From positions 3,434,916 to 3,498,915 of the forward strand of contig NC_134032.1 in NCBI RefSeq assembly GCF_964204645.1: a stretch of DNA of 64,000 nucleotides, given 5' to 3'. A program made the translations under genes and the position numbers. The notes under the pieces were generated by a model. The model was not told the origin of the DNA and did not search any database. It saw nothing but the letters and a program-made list of their open reading frames with translations. Below are positions 1 through 10,860 of this stretch, piece after piece (position 1 is the first letter of the stretch; the number at the start of each line of letters is the position of its first letter). Source of the DNA: Tubulanus polymorphus. Its lineage: Eukaryota > Nemertea > Palaeonemertea > Tubulaniformes > Tubulanidae.

Positions 1-2640
1 GAGCACCTACTCATTCATTCAATTTACTTTGCGGCTTTACAACGGCTATTTCACTGGTTCTGCGTGATGAGATAATTCTGATTAAAGTTATTGTAATAAT
101 TTCTATATGTATATACGTAATGATACTCTTTCTGAATAAAGGATGCACGTTATTCGAATCCCCACCATTGTTCTCTACAATGTACGTTAATCAAACTCAC
201 GATAAAACCAGATCCAAAACCATGGACTCAAAAACAAAGAATCCGTGGTCAAACATACAATTCTAATTTCCCCGTTAGTTCACTGATGCCGCCATCGAAT
301 GCAAGGATTCTAGCCAATCAGAGAGGCGCATGTACACATCCATTGGCATGTTAGTTATAGTACAACTTAGACAATAATCAAGGTTCGAGCCAATGAACTA
401 GAATATGTTCTTTCAACTAACTAGAATATGTTCTTTCATCGAATACAAATAACTCAGTAGTAGTCAGTTAGTTGAGTTTGTTTGACTTGATTTGTATTTC
501 ATCAATCAATCTATTTCATTTTATTTTAAAGTACAAACTAAACGCTTGAATTGCTTATAACACGACCAGGTATGAATTAGAATAGATCGGCTTAATATTT
601 CGAATGCAAATTTGGCGTTTAAGCAATCGGAAATTCGAAGTGCTTGAGAAATTTTTCAATACGCACATTACTTCGAATAGCGATAAGTTCATTGACACAT
701 GTGACCATTGTTTTGTTACTTTCGATAGCGAGTCGAATAAGCTATGGGACAGCTAACGACAGCACAATCGCAATATCAACAGAAGTTCATTTTATCCTAC
801 ATGATGAGGCTAAATTCAGTGAAATCGATCGTGTTCTGAAATATAAATTTTCCTGGATACATGTTGTTCATTGTAGCTATTCTATGCGGTTTTACATTAA
901 CCTGCTATAACATATTGACCGTTTTCAAGAACCCAAAAATTTGCTGGGAATCTGTTTTTTTTTCAAAAACAACCCAAACCCGAAATTGTGTACAGTTAGT
1001 ACGCAGCGTATATAATGTCGGATTAGAGAATATTGAAAAAACTTTAAAAAAAGTTGAGTGAAGGGAAATAAGCTCAGCAGTGACAAATTGTCATTTCTAC
1101 CCTTCACGTGATTAATTGATGTCCAAATATGTTCTACCGTGAAAACTCTGCATTTAGCATCAAACGAATTTTTGTATACGTATCTCAGGATGCATGCTCT
1201 TCAAAAAGGTAGCCTATTAGGAAAAAACTTACCCGGTAAAATCCTAATTTGTCCTAAACGATATTCCAACTATTATTTTGTTAATTATTCAACTATCATC
1301 ACTAACTGGGTAAGTTAGTTGAACTTACATAAAGATATATCATTAGGGACACTTCAATTTCACACCATTCAATATCATAAGGGAACAAAATTCTTTGAAA
1401 CTTGGTTAATGGTAGTTCTTAAGACTAGGTTTTGTTTCCGGAATTTACTAAATGTACCAATTCTAATAATTCACTCATTGAAGCTTCTATACATTAGAAG
1501 CGAAAGCTCGTGCGTCGAAATAAATAGTTAACCTTTAAAGTACTACTTGTCTTTTCATTTAAATTCAAAATATAAGTCTTTATTGATTCTTTTTTGTTGG
1601 AATATGCATAACTTTTTCTGGGCAAATTTCTATATTCTGTCAAGTCATGGACTCTAAAACGATTTAGACATTAAAGCGTTTTAGAGTCCATGGTCAAGGT
1701 ATTTTGGCTATAACGAATATAACTAACTCCCTGGGGCAACGATGTGGCTGATGAAATGATCTCTCCCATTGTAATCCCACCATTTAATTACTCATTGTAT
1801 AACAACTCTCACAATTAAGCCTCGGACTCTTAAACGAATTATGAGTGCATGCTTTAGTATAGGCTCTGATATAGAGCATATTGTCTTGATTTAGAACATG
1901 TATGCATAAACTCTAGGCTGCAAAGAAATACGTTTTCAGCGGCTCTAATCGAGTTAAATCTTTCGTGATAGATTAACACAGAGAGGCGGCACACAATCGC
2001 TGCTTATTGACATTAGGCACAAGCCACTGTTATGTTCATTAGTAAAACTAATATAGAATGAATAAGTGAGGAGGGAAAATGTATAAATTAAATTTATAAA
2101 TGAATTTATAAGAATTTAGCATGCATCGGAGTGCACTTAAATTGGATTATTACAAAATAACTCACTTCAAAATTTATGATATTGTTTCATTGATATTTAT
2201 TACTTTAAAGCAATTCACTTTAAGAACTTTGGTCAACAATAAGTCTGACCTGCAAATCAAATCATCGGGAGACCAAATACTGTTTCAAAAAATTATATTG
2301 CTAATACATTCCTAATCTTAACCTTTCGCCATAAACCTACTGGATTTAGGGCCTGGGGCATTTTAGATGGTTGTAGGTAAAAATCCCCTAGGTAAAATCC
2401 TCACTTGGCGATTTTTCAAGAACATTTGAAAGCACGATATTTATTCAAACATATTCATCCACAATACAACTGCAATATATTTAACTGTGCATTGATCTCT
2501 TTTGTTGAAATAAATCTTTAAATAAATTCATAGAATAAATGAAATTAATGAACTTTTTATTCATACTATCTTTTCATAATTTTATTCATACTATCTTTTA
2601 ATTCGAACTAAATAACTCTTGTTAACTTGTGGTATAGTAT
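1..2640. other. Host intergenic DNA, no gene recognised
   Basis: This is AT-rich non-coding-looking DNA. The open frames are short, and none shows a domain or a convincing run of splice-bounded codons. The frame at 644-910 has a hydrophobic start but no family resemblance and no clear borders. The only structured item is the perfect hairpin listed at 1,646-1,692. Confidence 0.5.
1646..1692. repeat. Perfect 16-bp hairpin
   Basis: The arms at 1,646-1,661 and 1,677-1,692 are exact reverse complements, with a 15-nt loop. The arm contains the motif CATGGACTCTAAAACG. It could be a small fold-back transposon remnant. There is no T-run or gene context to suggest a terminator. Confidence 0.6.
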
Positions 2641-2683
2641 GCTTATGATATGGATTCGATTTACGTATCAATATTTTCATGTT

Positions 2684-2830
2684 GACGGGGGCCTGATGAT
2701 GGCTAATAGCATTAGCCGAAACATTGCTCGTAGAAGATTTTTTGCTGAATTCATTGTGGGATTTGCCTCGTTATTCACCATACACGGATATTGTGTATTT
2801 ACTTCTCATTTTCATGTTGGTTTTGAACAA
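2684..2830 (+). mobile_element. Penelope-like retroelement end with hammerhead ribozyme core
   Basis: At 2,693-2,722 there is CTGATGA, a self-complementary stem-loop (GGCTAAT/ATTAGCC around AGC) and then GAAAC. That is the CUGANGA-stem II-GAAA core of a hammerhead ribozyme. Downstream the words TCATTGTGGGATT and CACGGATATTGTGT recur at 14,515-14,640, so this is a repeat family. Hammerheads of this kind are known in Penelope-like element repeats; the family assignment here is inference. No reverse transcriptase is left. Confidence 0.5.
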
Positions 2831-4494
2831 CTTAAATTTTGCGATTCTAATACCTTATTAACTTTAGATGACAGTAATACCTTCAATTTACATGTAAAAT
2901 ATGATCACTGCTGAAAGTGTAATAAGGAATATATATTTACTCCAGTGACAATATTTTGATTCTAAGATTTAATTCAATCATCTAGTCCGAGTATGTATGG
3001 TAAAACTTCTGGCTAACCAAGAGCTAACCGAATACCGACAATAGAAGGTGGTCGCTTAAAAGTTAGTTAATTTACGCAACAGGAATCTATCTTGATTTCA
3101 AGGGCACTTCAATTAATCGTTTCAATAGTGACCACTGTAAATTAGCCAGTAGTTTAAATGACCGAATTCAATCAACCGATTCGTATCCTAAGAATGAGAA
3201 TTGTATCTAACCACAGTAGTTATTCCTCATCAAACGTTCGGTCATCATATTATACATCTATACATCATTACTATCATCTTTAGTTAACAGAAGTGCAATT
3301 AAATCTAGAATCTATGAGTTGAGTTTTTTTAGACATAATAAATTGTAACAAATAAAATGTAATAATAACAAAACTTCTTTACAGAGTTCAAAATATAAAC
3401 CAACAATCTCATCTCAAGCATGTACTAGCGATGACGCTATGGGATAAAACCAAGTCTCGATTCATTGCCTAAAACGTGGGTACATTCATTCAAATCAGGA
3501 CTAAAATACGCTTATATGAATATCTTGCATGATATCATTTTACATTACGGGTGTCTCATAGGCCTGGTTTTATTTGTACATTGTCATCAATTGATTAAAC
3601 ATCCCAAGTAACTTCTTTATTTACTTATGGCTTAATCACTGGTATTCAATAGCTAGTCGGCTATAGAAAGACTAACCCGATAAAATTCCATTAACCGTTA
3701 GTCCAGAGTCGAACACTGTTCGCGCGTTAATTCGCAACGATTTTAAAGAAAGAAAATGATTGCATGAAATCTACTTTTCGTATCAATCGGCGTCCAATCT
3801 CTTAAACATCCTACACAGTAGTGTAGTAGTTTGTGTCTATTTGCTTTTGCTGATGTCATTTAACATAACAATGGAAATGTATTCGTTTATTTGGAAATTA
3901 TATGAAGAAATGGAGTAATCATGTGACAAATCAAATTATTACTGCAAGGCAAAACATAGCGCACTTCAGATATATGATATGGTCTTAAAGACTTTTCATA
4001 TATTAACAGTCCAGTTTAACGTCTATTGATATGAATAGTCCAGTTTTGATATGACTGTGCCAACAGTTGGAATAAAACCTATGAAATCTAGGGGCATTTA
4101 TCTCATGAAATTTAGATTTGAGATAATTGTATTGTATTGTATGAGGATTAAACATTTCAATGGCTGGTGATTATTTGTGATAAAGTAATCAGTGAGATGG
4201 ACTGTTGATGTAGCCTTGATTGAGGCACTCGGGTCAGATAATATTTTTAGATAAAAAAGTGCATTTGTTAAAGCAGAACACATGATTTTAAACTAAATAT
4301 AAGTAGCTAAACCGTTAATTTTCATTCCTAATTTTCATCACTCCCGATTATCAAAAATAATTCAACAGTTTGATTAACGGATAGTTGCAGTTAACAACAT
4401 TTCTATCTGATAGAGAAGGTATACAGGTATACAGAGGAACAAGAAAAGAACATCCAACTAGACACTGGAAAATCTTTATTCGGGTTTTTTACCG
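2831..4494. other. Host intergenic DNA, nothing recognised
   Basis: There are no coding exons, RNA genes or clear repeats that I can support here. Frames are short and stop-rich on both strands. Confidence 0.4.
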
Positions 4495-4975
4495 GGAGCC
4501 TTTACCTTGGGGTATATTTAACTAGGGGATTTTTACTGAAAGGGACCTTTACGGGGCGAGTTTTTACCCGATCACATCGATTATTGAATGACATGTTCGA
4601 TAAAATCATGACAAAAACTGGTATCACTGGTTCAATTTGCTAATTTTCGCTATTCGGGTGGTTCTGTAGATTATTGGCTATACCGTTGGTAACTGACTAG
4701 CTATTTGTATCACTGATCGGACTGTGAAAATATAGCTTTGACAAAACCACAACGAGAAATGAATCACATGCAATATTTTACTCGAAAACGAGCTTAACCA
4801 TGGAATCAGTAACGTATTTTCACAGTCCATGGCTGAAATGACGCTGTTGAAAAAATCAATGAGAAATACTGCCTCCGATTTTTATGACGAAAATATAGGA
4901 ATAAATTCCGAACAGAATCAAATCAGGTTGTTCTTATTGGTATTGTGTATACATTTCATTTATTAGATATTTCAA
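4495..4975 (+). repeat. Dispersed repeat R2, copy a
   Basis: A segment of about 480 bp recurs in inverted orientation at about 60,345-60,830 with many substitutions and small indels. Shared landmarks are a block with repeated TTTACC/GGTAAA words, the block around GGGTGGTTCTGTAGATTATT, and CAGTCCATGG near 4,830. There is no coding potential. It is probably an old non-autonomous transposon family. Confidence 0.65.
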
Positions 4976-5513
4976 GTAATTCGTGTAATTAGGATCCAAT
5001 AATGGGTTTTTCTTTCGGTTTTACGTAATTTACAACTTACCAAATATGGACTACATGGTTTGACATTAAAACCAGTGAGCATTATGGTATCAAGTTCAAC
5101 CAAAATTGATAACGATCGGCCTTTCGTAGAATCTCCCTGAAGGTCACAATTTTAGTAAATTGACCTTGGGAGGTTTAAACCTCCCGAATCCAATTAGCAA
5201 AATATCGGTCCTCTATGTCGGCGACAATAAAAGTACCATGCGCGTAACTTTCTATTGTGCGCCTGCCGCGTTTTGGGCACGAGTAGCTCACGTAATCTTA
5301 ATTGAAAGTTGAGATCACAGGCAGATATTGAGGTCTATGGCCCACACATAACATCATAAATTGGTCAGGAAATAAAGTGTTTTGTGGTATAGATGACACG
5401 TTTGTACGATTTTACACTGTAAATTTATCATTTTTTAGGACTTAAGGACCAAATATCGGCAATATTTTTGATACAAACTGAGAAAGTATCAAAACATTTG
5501 AGAACGCGTTTAT
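4976..5513. other. Host intergenic DNA with 18-bp palindrome
   Basis: No gene is seen. A perfect 18-bp palindrome, GGGAGGTTTAAACCTCCC, lies at 5,168-5,185. Nothing else here is structured. Confidence 0.4.
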
Positions 5514-6054
5514 TGTATTTGTACAGATGGATCTCGCGAGAACCCTCGAAAAAATTACTAGATCTCGCAATAACATTTGAGAAACGAAAAGAGATCCCGT
5601 GTCGTTTCTCAAAGGTTCTCGCGAGGAACCTACGAGATCCTGGCTAGAAACTTCTGCAAACGCGACGGGATCTCGTGAGAACCTTCGAGACACTTACGCG
5701 AACATGAATCGTCGGTGTTAACGTACGGTTTGACGGAAGATACGAAAACTCTATGGCAACAACTGCAGGTGAACGGATAAAGCAAAGCGTTATAACTGCA
5801 CATATTCCTGTTACCACAATCTGAAAACAGGCGACAGAACAATACAACTAGAATTGTTGTTTATTATGTGGATCTACCGACTGAAACAACTTAAGGAGCT
5901 TCAACAAAAGATATCCACGCAAAATTTCAAAAGTTTTGACCTCCCTCCCCCATGTCCACAGATAAATGTCTACATTCCATTACCTCTACTCCTGTCCATC
6001 GAGTAAGAAAACGAAGAAAGACATCATCCAGTCATAAGAAATAATGACTCTTTT
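5514..6054 (+). repeat. Dispersed repeat R1, copy a
   Basis: About 540 bp, nearly identical in the same orientation to 52,689-53,219. It starts at TTGTATTTGTACAGATGG and ends near AATGACTCTTTTCC. Internally it is rich in TCTCGCGAGAA-type palindromic words. The copies differ by substitutions and small indels, for example about 17 bp present here near 5,945 and absent in the other copy. The long frames on both strands are not conserved between copies, so I treat it as a repeat and not a gene. Confidence 0.75.
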
Positions 6055-7047
6055 CCTTCATTTATTTTATATTCGCCCGCCCAATGCGTTACTTGAAACT
6101 CACCACATAACTGATATTCTGCGTTGAAGTTGACGGGACAATCCAGTGAAGGTTCCGCACTCGACATTCGCTCACTGTTTTGATGGACTTTCCTATGGTT
6201 TATATCAAACATAATCTGGATGAATTGAAATTTGCAGATATTCCTTGAATCATGGATCGTCATCAATTTACCGAAATTGGCTGAATTTCGATGTAGCTAC
6301 TATAAAGACATGTTGTCCGAAAAAACCATAATCATAGCTCGCCAACTATCGCATTTTTCCAAAAATTACTGAATGTCCGGAATTGTTAAGTTCAACGAAA
6401 ATCCAATAGATGGCGATCATTCCCGAATAAATGATTTCTGTTTAATTAGGAACCAATCGGAATTTACAATCAATGGGTTCGAACCTAGGACCTCTCTTAT
6501 CATCGATTCAGCATCTGAGACCATTTCGGAATAAACTCGGTTTCGAACCCGGGACAGCCTGATTATGATCGTCTGCTTATTAGCTCGGTTTAAAGCTGTT
6601 TTTTTCAATAGTTCGTGTAGTCAATATTTTTTAAACTTTGCGTGAGAGGACATCAGTTGGGTGGCCTAACTTTGCCACTTTTAGTGGAACAAACCTGATA
6701 GGTGTTTATAGAACCAGCACAGATTGAGGCAGCTGAACTGAAACATCAACCTTTAAAATCCATTTTATGCTGTAATGAAGGATTACCAAAAAGTCTCTTT
6801 GAAGACAACCCAATTCTAAAGGAGAATTTTCGGTAACATTTCAATGAAATGATCGATGTTTTTAGTTAAGCTGCCTATCTGTGCTTGTCCTACTAAACAA
6901 CTTTATCAGGTATGTACTACTGAAAAGACAGCTCAGCAGGAACCCGACGTGCTGGAGCAATTTGATATTGACATTAGACACCAATTCTGCAAGCTCCATG
7001 CGGGTGACTCCATGATCAATTCTAAACTTGAGTGAAATGCTAAATAC
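6055..7047. other. Host DNA with tRNA/SINE-like B-box words
   Basis: No gene is called. Around 6,476-6,560 two inverted B-box-like words occur (GGTTCGAACC, TTCGAACCCGGGAC), as in degenerate tRNA-derived SINEs on the minus strand. No complete cloverleaf forms. The reading frame at 6,933-7,040 (minus) is open, but I cannot tie it to the CAP gene upstream. Confidence 0.35.
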
Positions 7048-8867
7048 CTGGGGGCTATGTTACAAACGAGCACGTTCTTTTGCGGTGAACACGCCTTCAG
7101 ACCGCAGCCCAACTTCATAGCAGTAGCATGTTCAAACTAAAACATTGAAACAAGAAAATATAATCATAGAAATCAAGCCATTTTTAGAATCGAATCCCTG
7201 ACATGATTGACATAGCGCGTTACATCTTGAGTTTGTGGAAAACTTTAAAATAAAACTTTTAAAAATTGAAAAATAAGATAATTAGTTCTTGAATAAACGA
7301 ATTTGTTTCGACCTGAATCGTATAGATTATATTATTGGATGATGACGTCATTAGGGTTGTACGGAGGGAGGTCTCATGTTTTATTTCTGGATGGTTGTGT
7401 ATTACCTGGTATATAGTTCCTCGTTTCGGATATGACGGTATCGGGACAAGTGGACGCGTAGTTTTCAGCCATACGACTCAATACAGTATCCCAATACTGA
7501 AACACAATAACATCGGCAATAACGATTTTACGTGTAATGAGAAGAGAAAATTATCATTTAAGTGTCTGGCTCCCGGTTATTAAATGGTTCCTAACAAAAT
7601 CGGGGGCTGTTCATAACGCGCGCGAAATGTGCGCATCTTTAAGCGTTACGTCCACATGAACTGACTTCCATCGTCTGTCTTCCATATGCAATGGATTTGA
7701 CACACAGCACAAAACCTGTTACTTAGAGTCAAAAACCGGCTCTACTTAGGACCTGCGAGTAACATCATTAGTTAACACTGACTACCCAACTATAACAAGC
7801 AGCACACGTGCAATTCGATCAGCTAATCAAGTTTCATTAGTTGTTCCTACGAGCAATTATCTAATCTTTCAGATAATTGCTCGTAGGTTGTTCATAGTCA
7901 CAGTATAATGGTGGTCGTGCATTTTCCAACAGTGCCCCTAAGTGGGACGAGTTTCCTATCACAGCCGGGCAGTCACTTCCATCGATGGAGCAGTTAAAAT
8001 GCTTTCTTTGTGTAGGCATTTTTAACATGTGAATCGCTCTGGTGAAGCTCTTTATAAATCGCTTTGATAATTATCATTATTATATTTTTTGTCATTGTTA
8101 CTACTAGCTTACCATACGGAACATGTATCTGTTCCGATCGCGGGTCATTTTCAGAGTTCTAAAACTGTTGACGATTTTTGTCAAAACGTCTCGTGAGGCG
8201 CCGTCCATTTCTGAAACAAAACCAGACAGGGGGGGATTCGATCCCGGGGGATGTTCATCGAAATTTAGACAGGACGAGAAAAGGAACAATTAAATGAAGT
8301 CAATTGGATATCCGAAATAAAAATCCATCTGAAATTCCAATCTTGCAAACATTACAATCTTCGTTATTATTTTGACGCTATTTCAGTTCATCACAACTGG
8401 AAACAGCATCTGGAAAACACTCTAAACATTTAAGCTATTATTACGTGTTCTGAAAATAAGGATTGACCCTCTGATTCATTTGATTCGTAGATTTGATTTG
8501 ATTTGGTGTCCCTTACAAACCCACCACACCAGCTGCCGCGAGCGAAACAGTGGGTTTGATTTTGAAATCGGAAATCTCGAAATACAGAAGTACATAGTTG
8601 TTTGATCGGCGGTCGAGTTTACAGAATTTTCTGTTTTTATCGATTTAGCGGTATTCTTACCTGAGTAGGCGCCTCTTTTCCGACACATGGCGTGATCGGT
8701 AGCGAAACGTTCGAATCGCGCATCACAATTCGTACCCTAAAAACCAGTCACGTGGTCAATTCATTAGAACGTAGTTTTGATGGATTCGAATAATCATCCA
8801 GGTATCACTATACGGATTGCGTTTCTTACCCGAATCGCTTCAATCAAATAACCAGCCGTCAGCGAGA
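7048..8867 (-). CDS. CAP-domain (SCP/TAPS, CRISP/Ag5) secreted protein gene, partial exon set
   Basis: Four candidate exons on the minus strand have AG/GT borders: 8,830-8,867, 8,661-8,736, 8,113-8,210 and 7,048-7,136. The first three join in phase. They encode a stretch with a Cys-containing DHAMCRKRG motif, like the HTxCK segment ahead of many CAP domains. The last encodes HATAMKLGCGLKACSP followed by VLVCNIAP, which matches the CAP signature GCGxxxC...VVCNYxP. CAP proteins are secreted, disulfide-rich and of varied function (venom allergens, crisps). The middle of the domain, with the HN and GEN motifs, was not found between 7,137 and 8,112. The gene may have unseen small exons or be decayed. 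The first and last exons of the gene are not identified. Confidence 0.5.
7846..7887. repeat. Perfect 17-bp hairpin
   Basis: The arms at 7,846-7,862 and 7,871-7,887 are exact reverse complements around an 8-nt loop. The arm begins CCTACGAGCAATTATCT. It lies within an intron-sized gap of the CAP gene. Nature unknown; possibly a tiny fold-back element. Confidence 0.6.
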
Positions 8868-9060
8868 CTTTGGAGGTAAATGGAAACAAGAAAATTAACT
8901 TTAATAAATCATTTGACGCCTGCGGAAAAATGTAGAATTTCCGGTATAAGCTAATGTGTGGAATTGCAAATTTGAAAACGAAGTTTTAAGAAATTTCGGG
9001 AATTATGAGATTTGGCGATTGGGTAGATGATACAGTCTTCGACTGGTCTAATAAAAAAAA
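8868..9060. other. Host intergenic DNA
   Basis: Nothing is recognised apart from a short A-run near 9,053-9,063 next to the retroelement-like tail that follows. Confidence 0.3.
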
Positions 9061-9418
9061 AAAATTGTCAACTAGTGACTTCGATTCACTTTTGCCTCTA
9101 AGCTTGTCTGAAACTTCATTGCCTCCATGGTTGAAGAAAGAGCTCTTCTGATGTCTGCTTCATTATGACTTTGAGCATATCGTGTAGCCAGCCAGCCCGG
9201 TCCTGGGGCCCGGTCTGGCTGTCACTTGATATCCTAGACTTGAGTCTGGGTTGAAGTAGGCATTGTCATATAATTAACTTATTCATGTTATTCTGTATGA
9301 ATTACCCGTGTGTCTTGTATTTTCATATTTTAAAATTTGTAAATGTATTGATTTTTGGAATTTTATCCCGGAATTTCAATGTAATAAGGATCAATAAAGT
9401 ATTGAATTTAATTGTCAC
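9061..9418 (+). mobile_element. Possible non-LTR retrotransposon 3' end
   Basis: A GC-rich short inverted repeat (AGCCAGCCAGCCCGG ... CCCGGTCTGGCT, about 9,185-9,222) is followed by a long AT-rich tail. The tail ends in AATAAAG and TTGAATTTAA, a polyadenylation-like signal plus short terminal repeat as seen at 3' ends of LINE-like elements. No reverse transcriptase frame remains, so the call is tentative. Confidence 0.3.
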
Positions 9419-10207
9419 CTTATACACACGCCATCAGTGGACGCGGAGCCGTATATGACAACTATGCTATTATAAATTGGTAATCTCATGAAACCTGCAT
9501 ACGTCTAATATCGAACATATTTTCTAAAACATTTGAATATTGAAATTATATGTTTACACGTTTTTATATAGACCGCTTGTAGCCGCCGATGAAATTCACG
9601 CCGGCCCAACTCAGATCGTATATAGCTTCGTCATTCCACTAGCATCCCCATGTCAGGGTCTGACTTTTAGATCAGACTTCCAAATCGTGTATACATCCGC
9701 CATTTAACCAAATAATCCGATTTACTTATCATTTCTATTTATCCCTGCCGCCCCTGATATAATCATACATCCTTTACTATTACAATACGTCTTCTCATGA
9801 TATTCAATACGATATAACATTTCGACGTTCAAATAGAGGTCATTATATAATCCCAGGGAGCCATTCTACATCTTTATCAATAATATTTTGCCAAATAGCT
9901 TATATGTGTACACATAAACCTGTGACGTTTTGCACATCGATTTACGGTTGTCGTTTGTAAAATGACGCTGAATGGTTATCATTGTTTAGGTTTCATAATG
10001 GTAACGTTTTATAAGGCGTCAAAAATGATATCATTTACTAAATTACAAAACGTTTATGTTTTCTTTTTTAGAAAACGCAGTTTCGAAAGCTCGCGCGAGA
10101 AAACCACATTATCTTCAAATTCTCGTGTGAGAAATCCAAAAAGTTTTGAATGCTCGGGTGAGAACAAAAACCAGCAAACGTAAACATTTTTTTTACATGC
10201 CATCCAC
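9419..10207. other. Host intergenic DNA, nothing recognised
   Basis: No supported exons or RNA genes. Short open frames near 9,962-10,183 and the overlapping minus frame have no recognisable family. Confidence 0.4.
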
Positions 10208-10248
10208 CATAAATAACGGTTTTTACAGTGGAAAAACCGTTATTTATG
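10208..10248. repeat. Hairpin of about 17 bp
   Basis: Arms around AAATAACGGTTTTT and AAAAACCGTTATTT form a near-perfect stem with a loop of a few bases. Like the other isolated hairpins in this flank it has no gene context. It may be a miniature fold-back element. Confidence 0.5.
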
Positions 10249-10789
10249 AGAAAACCAATCGTTGAGTTTGATTTCATTATAGCTACAACAGTCTGGATGC
10301 GTGGCGGCTCCGAAATTTGATAAGTTAGACTTGCTTTCGGTCTCCTAACTGATCTCCTCTCTCACCGAATACCGCGGGACTTCTGACTAATCATCCACGC
10401 CCTGTGCGTTGATGATTGCATTAATATTCGGTGTTTTAATTGATTAAAGATCCATATAAACCATCTGTTAGAATCTCAGCCGAGTGAGACAACAATTATA
10501 ACTACGTGATGATCATATTTTTAATAGTCATTAGGAACCGAATTCAATATCTCAGTATTGAATCATATCACCTGGAGGGATATTTAAGTGCGTCTTAGTT
10601 CGTCGTGATCTGGGTTATTAGGTACTTACAAAGGTTTACGGTTGTCAAATGGAAAACATGAAAAGCTCAACTTGTAAAACTGATCCGAATGGTCAAAACT
10701 CAAAGTGAAACTGATACTCACGCGGTAAAGAGTTCAAGTATCCGAACAACCATAAGAGCGGTAACGTTGAAAACCTCATTTTCTAATGA

Positions 10790-10860
10790 GTAAAATAGTT
10801 TATTAAACACGAACGTTTTCGAGATCATATCCCCTCATCAGATGAAATACAAGTGAATCA
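10790..10860 (-). mobile_element. Penelope-like end with hammerhead core (minus strand)
   Basis: On the minus strand, CTGATGA (from 10,841 downward), a stem GGGAT/ATCTC with loop ATG and then GAAAAC make a hammerhead core at 10,814-10,841. It is followed by CGTTCGTGTTTAATAAAC, the sort of sequence that trails such cores in Penelope-like element repeats. The core is seen directly; the element class is inferred. Confidence 0.45.

Noticed and set aside
644-1061. Two overlapping hydrophobic ORFs that look like a membrane protein
   Set aside because: There is no family motif, no continuous frame and no splice borders that join them.
5442-5847. Overlapping minus-strand ORFs of 67-83 residues
   Set aside because: They lie in repeat R1; the equivalent frames at 52,731-53,102 differ in length and are not conserved as protein.
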